The notes under the pieces: model-generated
The model's input: the letters and a program-made list of their open reading frames with translations, nothing else
Databases searched by the model: none
Told to the model about the DNA's origin: nothing
Made by a program: the position numbers and the translations under genes
Shown here: piece by piece, positions 18,285 to 24,374 of the stretch
Layout: every line of letters starts with the position of its first letter
Position numbering within the stretch: the first letter of the stretch is position 1
NCBI GenBank assembly: GCA_025716855.1
Contig: JAIXMQ010000158.1
Coordinates: 1 to 24,374 of the forward strand
Direction of reading: 5' to 3'
Length of the DNA stretch: 24,374 nucleotides
Source: Pilaira anomala
Lineage: Eukaryota > Mucoromycota > Mucoromycetes > Mucorales > Mucoraceae

Positions 18285-19200
18285 GTCCGAATTCTTTTCA
18301 AATTATGTCATTAAAAAATGGGGTAAAAAAGTTGGGGGAATCATTGATTGGACCAGTGTTATGGAAATACAAGGTAAACCTAATCTTAGAAACCTGTTAT
18401 CATTTAATACACACATCTAATACTACTATTAGATAGAGGTAGTCCTCACATGCATTTCGTATTATGGACTGGTACATCTGCAGAAGAACTGTTAGCCGAT
18501 GAAGATATCGTTTCCGCCAGGTTACCAGAACCAGATGATCCAATGTATCAACTAGTTCTCCAACATCAAATTCACAGATGTAACGTCAGATACTGTCAAA
18601 ATAATGATCCAAATGCAAAATGTAGATTCAATTACCCCCAACCAATTGTCTCTGAACCATACATTGAAAAAGACAAGTGCCACTACAGACGAGAACACAA
18701 GATGAATTTATCAATCCATAAAACCCATATCTACTTGCTTTATTCAGAACTAACATGGATATTCAAATCAATATTTGTGAATCAGCTTTATATTACCTAG
18801 CAAAATATATTACAAAAAGTGACGACTTAGTTAAATACAGACTAGTGCCTCACTATTACAAAAATTCCGATATTACAGCAACTGAACATTATAAAGCTAG
18901 AATAATAGGATCAATTGAAGCAGCATACTTAATATTAGAATACAAATGCATAGATCATCAAGAAAAGTAGCTTTCATCCCAACTAATCTACTACATGATG
19001 ATCAACGTCAATTACACCCTGATATTGTTGATATGGAAAAAGATGAAACAGAAATAAATAGTGAAAATATAATTTCCAAGTACGAGAATAGACTTAACGG
19101 TGACCATATCAATCTACCTGAATTCGTAACATACTATACCGAACAATATGGAAATACCAATAAAAACAGGATTAGAGAACAAGGCCTTGTTTATCACTAA
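18285..19200 (+). pseudogene. Plus-strand Helitron: Rep (HUH) C-terminal part, decayed
   Basis: This is rolling-circle replication initiator sequence truncated on the left by B's LTR. From 18286 it reads EFFSNYVIKKWGK and DWTSVMEIQ, then after a 59-nt intron RGSPHMHFVLW, which holds the metal-binding HUH motif. A C-rich stretch (RCNVRYCQNNDP...CRFNYP) is typical of Helitron Rep. In the next frame comes MDIQINICESALYYLAKYITK-type sequence with the conserved tyrosines. Frame changes near 18700 and 18950 each move one base earlier. An in-frame TAA interrupts an NPxNP motif near 18718, and another at 19198-19200 separates this from the helicase. It is non-functional as read. Confidence 0.8.
18374..18432 (+). 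other. Spliceosomal intron in Helitron Rep (59 nt)
   Basis: It begins GTAAAC and ends ATTAG, with TCTAATAC 14-21 nt before the end as a branch-like site. It contains an in-frame TAA. Removing it joins MEIQ to DRGSPHMH in frame, the expected Rep motif order. Length and signals fit a small fungal intron. Confidence 0.7.
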
Positions 19201-20263
19201 TACGAATACGTACAAAAAAATTTACCATCTTATATAACTGGTGCAAACAATAGAATTTACTCAGTAATTACCACAAATTCAAGACTATGGCGTGCTAGAG
19301 AGGTTGCTCCTTCAGCAGATACAGAAACATATTACTATCAACAAATTGTATTAAACTTGGTTATTTTTAACACCACATTTATTCAACACAAAAACAGCAC
19401 CATGTCCGAATACTCTACATGGAAAGAATTCTACATATATCTCACTTCAACCAACCAAATCCCACAACTAAATCATATACCAGAAGCCAATCAAATTCCT
19501 CCAAACGAACCCACACAATACAATGATTTATCACAACAACAAAAATATATATTCAACCAAATCAATCACAGTATTGAAACAAGAAACATCAAAACACATT
19601 GGATTATAGGTGCAGCTGGAACAGGCAAATCATATCTCTTAAAAGCCTTTAAATACTATTATCAAACTAAAGGTTATTCCGTAGTCACATTAGCACCAAC
19701 AGGTGTAGCAGCTTACAATATAGAAGGTCAAACAATTCATCGTTATTTCGGCATGACAAACAACAGAAACGAATTAAACAAACTTAAATTAACTCACCAC
19801 CTAAAACTGTACCAACATACCATATTCTTAATTGACGAATTTTCAATGATCTCAAAAGAAACAATTGAAATAATATCATCTGGTTTTATAAACATTACCG
19901 ATAGAAACATGCTATTTGGAGGATTTCCATTTATCTTTTTCGGTGACGTAGGCCAACTTCTACCAATAAATACATAAGAAGGCTACATCTGGGAATCCCA
20001 TATATTTAATCGAACACCAAAATACAATTTATCAATCAACATTAGACAAAATACAGACAATCACTTACAACTAATATTATCCGATATCAGAAGAGGAAGA
20101 ATTACCGAAGACCTAATAACATTTATTAGAGACCATATAACATATAAAAACGATTTACCATCTCACGCCATTAGACTATACACTACCAGAAGATTAGCAA
20201 ACGCTGAAAATGAACAAATTCTTATGGAAATACCAGTTGAAAAACACACTTTTGTAAGTCTAG
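19201..20263 (+). pseudogene. Plus-strand Helitron: Pif1-type helicase, truncated
   Basis: This is a 5'-3' DNA helicase of the Pif1/RecD-like group fused to Rep in Helitrons. It is in the same frame as the last Rep segment. Linker sequence (SRLWRAREVAPS, ETYYYQQIVLN) leads into Walker A GAAGTGKS (residues 85-92 counted from 19357), LAPTGVAA, Walker B LIDEFSM and FFGDVGQLLP. TAA at 19975-19977 interrupts it, after which EGYIWESHIF and RRLANAENEQI continue the family pattern. Homology seems to stop at about 20255-20263, where a GC-rich hairpin tail from the opposite Helitron begins. The C-terminal motifs are absent, so this copy is dead. Confidence 0.8.
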
Positions 20264-20320
20264 ACGAGCTTGACCTACGCGCTTCGCTCGTTGACGGCCA
20301 GCTCGCCCTAAACGGGCTTG
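20260..20320 (-). repeat. GC-rich hairpin region, candidate 3' end of minus-strand Helitron
   Basis: This roughly 60-bp GC-rich island lies in AT-rich DNA. On the minus strand GCCC-GTTTA-GGGC forms a small stem, then CGAGCT...AGCTCG forms a larger one, followed by T and CTAG. Helitrons end in a hairpin and CTRR, which fits, but the gap between stem and CTAG is shorter than usual and the next base is A, not T. The terminus call is tentative. Confidence 0.45.
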
Positions 20321-20334
20321 GAATTCAATAAATG

Positions 20335-20403
20335 CTAATAAGGTGTTCATGTATTCAATTCTAATCAGATGTTCTTGTTTTTAACTCTAATCAGATAGTT
20401 TTT
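20335..20403. repeat. 26-bp tandem repeat, about 2.7 units
   Basis: Units start with CTAAT at 20335, 20361 and 20387 (CTAATMAGRTGTTC then T-rich). They lie between the hairpin region and the helicase stop, in what would be the 3' untranslated part of the minus-strand Helitron. A T-run and AT-rich sequence fill the rest to 20472. Confidence 0.55.
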
Positions 20404-20472
20404 TTTTTTTTTGTTTAATCATCATCATCGCATATTTTCATTATAAGGTTTAATTTTTTTTTATTATTGTTG

Positions 20473-22131
20473 TTATGTATTGCTGTTATTTGTAAGGATG
20501 TCAGAGTTCTTTGGATCAATGAGTATTTTGATAGACTTTGGAGATTTTACTCTTGATAGGGCTACATACAGATGACCATGACTAAAAACATGATCAGGCA
20601 AATACAGGCCAATTGAATTTAACGTTTGCCCTTGGGCTTTGTTTATAGTCATCGCAAAAGAAAGTCTGATTGGAAATTGAGTACTTCTAAACTCGATTGG
20701 GTTTCTTCCGTATTTTGTTTGGAAATTGAACCTAATCTTTGGGATGAATGTAATTCCACCAATATTAGATCCAGTAGTAATTACCGCTTCGATTAAATGA
20801 CGATGCAATGATTTTACAATTAGTCTTGTGCCATTACACACACCATCAGAAGGGTCAATATTTCTTAATACCATGATAGGACACCCTACGCAAAGAACTA
20901 AATGATGGGGAGGCAATGAGCCGTCTTCAATAGTATTCAGCAATTCCACTGGTGTAATAAGTCTATTGTCAGGATTGGAAACTTCATCATGGTTATAGTA
21001 GTTGACATCTTGTTGAGAAGTAATAGTGTCAAGACATAGTTTGTTGATAATTGCAACATCAGCGTTTTTTGGTGTCAAAATTGAATTGTTAGTGAACAAT
21101 CCAGAACTCGCAGTGTTTCTTAAGAGAGCAGGAGGATAAATGTAATCGATTAAATTTAAAAGATTGTCACCTTTCATGTGCATAGAATTTGGGATTGGAA
21201 TATAGTCAGAAGGCATATTGCAAGGCGGAATAATCAAAGTAGAAACTCTACCTTCACCGACTTGAAGAAGGTAGTCTGCGAATTGTTGTAGCTCAGCAGC
21301 AAGTACCGAATTATTTAACTGTAATGCTGCCTGCACCCTCATGTTAACTCTAAGCTTCAATACCTTTACTCTTGGCCAAATTTTTGAACGGTTCATACAT
21401 TCGCTTACAATTTGTGATCTGCTTGCTCTAGGTATAACTGGAAGTACCTGTCTAAAATCACCACCAAAAACAAAAAGACGACCACCAAAAGGAGTACTAC
21501 CAAAGACAGCATCTTCGTCTTTAAAGATGTCCTTCATTGTACGATCTACAGTTTCAAAAATTGACTTACTTGTCATTGATGATTCATCCCAAACAATAAG
21601 CTTTGATCGTCTTATTAATTGAGCTGTAGTATCCCTAGGCGAAATATCACAAATTGAAGTTGGACCAACTTCAAGAGGAATTTTAAAGGCTGAATGGGAT
21701 GTTCTTCCACCTTTTAATAACAAAGCTGCTGCCCCTGTTGATGCTACAGCTAAAGCAATTTCATCTTTTCTTCTCACATAGTCCAACAAAGCATTAAAAA
21801 GAAACGTTTTGCCTGTTCCACCTGGTCCATCAACAAAAAATACTCTTGGAACTGCAGGATCGGTTATACCGTTGTCAATAATCTCCCTAATGGTATCAAA
21901 AACCAACCTTTGATCATCATTAAAAGGTAATAGTGATGGATCTGGTTGATCAGCAGCATTAGCGTTTAGCTCAGCATGTATTCTTAACAATGAAGGTAGA
22001 CGTGCCTCAACACTAATTGACCGTGTGTCTTCCAGAGGATATACAGCTTCAAATCCTTCCATCTGCTTCAAGTTGACTTTGTTATGGATAGCCAATATAT
22101 CATTCATATCTAACAGACAATGGCCAAACAT
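20473..22131 (-). CDS. Pif1-type helicase of minus-strand Helitron (552 aa)
   Basis: This is the complete helicase domain of a Helitron Rep-helicase. It includes Walker A GPGGTGKT (102-109), ASTGAAA, Walker B IVWDESS (D182, E183), FGGDFRQVLP, then C-terminal SFAMTINKAQGQTL and HLYVALSRVKSPKSI, which complete the superfamily 1 motif set. Its N terminus (MFGHCLLDMNDIL) is normally internal to the fused protein; the preceding linker is one frame off, so the listed ATG is probably not a native start. The rest of the ORF is undamaged. It faces the plus-strand Helitron tail to tail. Confidence 0.87.
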   Translation of the reverse strand: MFGHCLLDMNDILAIHNKVNLKQMEGFEAVYPLEDTRSISVEARLPSLLRIHAELNANAADQPDPSLLPFNDDQRLVFDTIREIIDNGITDPAVPRVFFVDGPGGTGKTFLFNALLDYVRRKDEIALAVASTGAAALLLKGGRTSHSAFKIPLEVGPTSICDISPRDTTAQLIRRSKLIVWDESSMTSKSIFETVDRTMKDIFKDEDAVFGSTPFGGRLFVFGGDFRQVLPVIPRASRSQIVSECMNRSKIWPRVKVLKLRVNMRVQAALQLNNSVLAAELQQFADYLLQVGEGRVSTLIIPPCNMPSDYIPIPNSMHMKGDNLLNLIDYIYPPALLRNTASSGLFTNNSILTPKNADVAIINKLCLDTITSQQDVNYYNHDEVSNPDNRLITPVELLNTIEDGSLPPHHLVLCVGCPIMVLRNIDPSDGVCNGTRLIVKSLHRHLIEAVITTGSNIGGITFIPKIRFNFQTKYGRNPIEFRSTQFPIRLSFAMTINKAQGQTLNSIGLYLPDHVFSHGHLYVALSRVKSPKSIKILIDPKNSDILTNNSNT

Positions 22132-22723
22132 TTCTCAGTAATTGTAGTAGGAACAGGTAGACTTTGTAATATTGCTAATTGCTTAGCTTTATACAAATAG
22201 TCTTCCGCCATTGATTCACGATGTGTCATCCATAAGTCGAAAGGATCAGAGCACTCACAAAATGCAATCATAACACAAAAAAGTCTGCGTAAAGATCGCG
22301 GTGAATTAAATGTTGCAGTTCAGTTAAAGAAGAAGACCATTCACTGTTATCACTTAATAGCCCCATTGCTCTTGCAGCTGACAAAAAGGTTGGATAAACC
22401 TGACCATCCACAGTTCTAATATCCTCAAAGGAGGTTGCACCGGGAACTTTATATAAAAGAATACGAAGGTAGTATTTGTCAACATCCTGGGGAGATACGG
22501 CGTATATACGACCGACACATCCGCCATTCTCTCTAGGCTTCCAGTATCTTGGGTGAGATATTATTTTGTAATTTAAATAAAATGGGAAAAAAGACTTAAA
22601 ATATGATGAGACTTCTTTATGATCTTTATTTAGATAAAAAACAAGAGAGGGAACAAAATAACTGCTGGAGTTAAACTACCTTTTATACCAAGATAATATC
22701 AGTTTAGTTTCTATTTACGGAGG

Positions 22724-22748
22724 ACTGCTTGTAATATTGACAAGCAGT
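22724..22748. repeat. Perfect 9-bp stem hairpin
   Basis: ACTGCTTGT and ACAAGCAGT are exact inverted copies around a 7-nt loop (AATATTG), within the 259-bp insertion. Confidence 0.8.
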
Positions 22749-22772
22749 AATTGGTTGATTGTGCTTTTTATT

Positions 22773-22792
22773 AATATAGCTATAGCTATATT
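22773..22792. repeat. Perfect 20-bp palindrome
   Basis: AATATAGCTATAGCTATATT equals its own reverse complement. It is AT-rich and lies within the 259-bp insertion, near its right end. Confidence 0.8.
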
Positions 22793-22980
22793 ATTTATTT
22801 ATGAAAAGTAATCTCTTGTGAGAAACAGGTAAATACCACATTGGGTCTTCCTTTTTGATAAAAGTGTATTTCTCACAAAAATCAGGATACAAATGTTTTG
22901 GGCATTACTATCACCATTAGAAGCAGCATGCTTATTGTAGTTTAGCCAAGCTGTTAAAGTTGTTTCTTGAGGTGGACGAC

Positions 22981-24374
22981 CTAAAACGTTTCAGGAGAAT
23001 CATTACCATCAAAATAAACCGTTTGTTCATTCTCTAAATGAATAGCCAGACGTTGATGGGGTGGAAATTCTTTATGCATCGGAAAAGAAAAAATTCTCCA
23101 GCAAGCCTCAGAAGCAGATACATATCTTGAATCTAAAAAAGATTTAATCTCATCACCATTGTCATCATGACCTTCAACAAATACTTGAGCTCTGTCGTTT
23201 CCTTTATAAATGTACTTGTATACATATTTGATAGAATTGAATGAAGTACAAATTTCTACATTTATGTGAGCATCATATTTTGCACAAAGATACAAATTGT
23301 GAGGCACAACGAATCGATTATCAACAGTAACAGTGCCATTGTTACGAAGTAAAACACGATCAGGCATATTACGACGACGGTAAACAGGATAGCCACCCTC
23401 AGAGTCTTCAAGAACAGTGGTCTCTTCGCTAAATTCTTTTGGATATCTTTTTGAGCATTTCCCATTTTTCATACAGGGAGCTCTTGGGTTTACAATACCG
23501 CAGGGACCATGTATCATAGATTTGGTTACTGTATCATGAGCTAGTTTGAAATTGACTGGATCCGGAATTTCCGCAGAAACAATTTTATCATAGTCTGACG
23601 AATTGCGTGGTTTATCGGCATCATTCAAAATAAACAGCATATGAGCATGAGGTAGCCCACGCTTCTGGAATTCGATTGAATAGACATACGCAGTTACTTT
23701 ACCCAGGACGCCTTTTTTCACGATGTCGTTCAATAGATCTCGAAGTTTCAAATTAAAAACCCGTGCACACAAATCAGGTCTGTCAGCAGCCTTTTGATTG
23801 ATTAATAATTCACGGTCAATTTCAGGCCAGCTTGGATTACAGGTAAAAGTTATAAACAAATCTGGCTTTCCAAAACGTCGAACTAATCCCATTGCATCTT
23901 GATACAGCTGTGCTAAAAATCTTGGGCTACCAATAAATGTTGAAGGAAGAATTACCTTTTTACCAATTGAGCTCATGTTGCTATCGTCCATTGTAACAGC
24001 GTCAGCAAGTCCTTTATATACGTCTGCACGTAAGGTTTTTTGATTAAATCTAATATAGTTTAATCGTTGCTGTTCTATTTTGGCGTACATGTCAACAATA
24101 TACTGATGGAATAATTTACCAAATGAATGAAGACTGACAAAATGTGATTTAGGAAGAGTATAAGTTGGATCAGGTCTCAACATCAATCTAAAACTATAAA
24201 AATCCATAGTCGAAATTTTGTTGGATGCGTTTTCATGGGCAGATACGACAACTGGATCATCTGGGTTATTTATATTCAATTGATCCACATCATAAGAGGC
24301 TGATCTTACACCAGTATTCCATCCAGGATCACCATGAGGGAACATCAAAACATATTGAAGTGGATCATAGAATT
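22981..24374 (-). CDS. Rep (Helitron-like N / HUH nuclease) of minus-strand Helitron, partial
   Basis: This is the replication initiator that nicks and joins Helitron DNA. The frame is open through the right edge of the window (DPLQYVLMFPHGDPGW precedes the listed start), so the N terminus is outside. It shows the Helitron-like N-terminal block (FYSFRLMLR, GSPRFLAQLYQDAMGLV, PDLFITFTCNPSWPEI). The HUH motif is FQKRGLPHAHMLF (H234, H236, counting from 24348). The cysteine block is GPCGIVNPRAPCMKNGKCSK. The tyrosine cluster YVYKYIYKG (375-383) holds the presumed catalytic tyrosines. It ends at an early TAG next to a missing A, after which the linker continues in another frame. Confidence 0.88.
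   Translation of the reverse strand, partial: FYDPLQYVLMFPHGDPGWNTGVRSASYDVDQLNINNPDDPVVVSAHENASNKISTMDFYSFRLMLRPDPTYTLPKSHFVSLHSFGKLFHQYIVDMYAKIEQQRLNYIRFNQKTLRADVYKGLADAVTMDDSNMSSIGKKVILPSTFIGSPRFLAQLYQDAMGLVRRFGKPDLFITFTCNPSWPEIDRELLINQKAADRPDLCARVFNLKLRDLLNDIVKKGVLGKVTAYVYSIEFQKRGLPHAHMLFILNDADKPRNSSDYDKIVSAEIPDPVNFKLAHDTVTKSMIHGPCGIVNPRAPCMKNGKCSKRYPKEFSEETTVLEDSEGGYPVYRRRNMPDRVLLRNNGTVTVDNRFVVPHNLYLCAKYDAHINVEICTSFNSIKYVYKYIYKGNDRAQVFVEGHDDNGDEIKSFLDSRYVSASEACWRIFSFPMHKEFPPHQRLAIHLENEQTVYFDGNDSPETF

Larger units (their letters stand above)
18285..20263 (+). mobile_element. Helitron fragment (plus strand)
   Basis: A Rep-helicase gene is cut on the left by retrotransposon B and on the right by the minus-strand Helitron. 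Neither Helitron terminus is present. It is clearly diverged from the minus-strand copy, so the two are separate families or old relatives. Confidence 0.78.
22559..22817 (-). mobile_element. 259-bp insertion, possible solo LTR
   Basis: It is flanked by GTGAGA on both sides (22553-22558 and 22818-22823); deleting one flank plus the insert rejoins the Helitron linker in frame. On the minus strand it contains TATAAAAGG (22687-22679) followed by AATAAAG signals, a layout like the LTR of element B. It lacks clean TG...CA ends, so the solo-LTR reading is tentative. Inside it are a 9-bp stem hairpin and a 20-bp palindrome. Confidence 0.5.
22132..22980 (-). pseudogene. Rep-helicase linker of minus-strand Helitron, broken
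   Basis: Reading leftward on the minus strand, the pieces are: TTLTAWLNYNKH (about 22960-22915); YPDFCEKYTF and DPMWYLPVSH (about 22890-22818); a 259-bp insertion; then HPRYWKPRENGG, RIYAVSPQDVDKYYLRILLY and SFEDIRTVDG (22558 to about 22310); then RRLFCVMIAF and DPFDLWMTHRESMAEDY (about 22305-22140). These are the conserved segments between Rep and helicase. At least four single-base frame changes separate them, including a missing A near 22990 at the end of the Rep ORF and an apparent extra T near 22305. One continuous ancestral gene is inferred. Confidence 0.75.
20260..24374 (-). mobile_element. Minus-strand Helitron, 5' end outside window
   Basis: Rep, linker and Pif1 helicase lie in Helitron order on the minus strand and are followed by a GC-rich hairpin tail. 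The gene is broken by several indels and one insertion, but its two enzymatic domains are well preserved. It begins beyond the right edge. Confidence 0.8.

Noticed and set aside
18716..19977. Reassigned TAA codon (TAA read as glutamine)
   Set aside because: TAA ends other intact frames here, such as element A pol and element B gag, and frameshifts in the same gene indicate ordinary decay.
20264..20320. A tRNA or tRNA-derived SINE in the GC-rich island
   Set aside because: No cloverleaf, A-box or B-box pattern could be found; simple stems next to CTAG fit a Helitron tail better.
20473..22131. A cellular PIF1 DNA helicase gene
   Set aside because: The upstream Rep and linker segments on the same strand show it is the helicase part of a Helitron.

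Overview
The window is a nested stack of transposable elements in an AT-rich eukaryotic genome; I see no ordinary host gene. It holds three Ty3/Gypsy-type LTR retrotransposons and parts of two Helitron rolling-circle transposons. The low GC, a 59-nt GT-AG intron with a CTAAT branch-like motif, an out-of-frame chromodomain behind one integrase and the Rep-Pif1 Helitrons suggest a fungus. An early-diverging lineage (Mucoromycota, e.g. Mucorales or Glomeromycotina) is my best guess; that placement is inference.

Layout. (1) 1-1435: LTR debris, namely an inverted degenerate LTR relative (about 1-410), an LTR 3' end (421-507) and a putative full LTR (509-1435; TGTTAC...GTAACA). (2) 1438-6272: retrotransposon A, with a possible primer site, a frame-broken asparagine-rich gag, an A AAA AAC heptamer directly before the gag stop, and a protease-RT-RNase H ORF that stops without integrase. 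An eight-unit degenerate tandem repeat follows; no 3' LTR is present. (3) 6273-18284: retrotransposon B, with LTRs of 490/489 bp differing by one substitution and one 1-nt indel. It encodes gag with the protease active site, RT-RNase H, integrase and a chromodomain. (4) 10743-15985: retrotransposon C inserted in the pol of B. It has identical 89-bp LTRs, a CCATA target duplication, and one intact 1635-aa Gag-Pol ORF with all catalytic residues. (5) 18285 to about 20263: a decayed plus-strand Helitron fragment (Rep, then N-terminal Pif1 helicase). (6) About 20260-24374: a minus-strand Helitron running off the right edge, with a GC-rich hairpin tail, a complete Pif1 helicase, a frame-broken linker carrying a 259-bp insertion, and a Rep ORF with its HUH motif.

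History read from the sequence: C inserted into B, and removing C with one CCATA copy leaves B's pol in frame across the site. B lies directly against the plus-strand Helitron, but its two flanks do not match and it has no target duplication. The minus-strand Helitron seems to have cut off the plus-strand Helitron's helicase. C looks structurally capable of autonomous transposition; the rest carry frameshifts. Most breaks look like single-base indels, several at homopolymers, so some could be assembly errors or genuine recoding sites. The three retrotransposons have different coding layouts: A gag / -1 / pol; B gag-protease / +1 / pol; C a single fused ORF.
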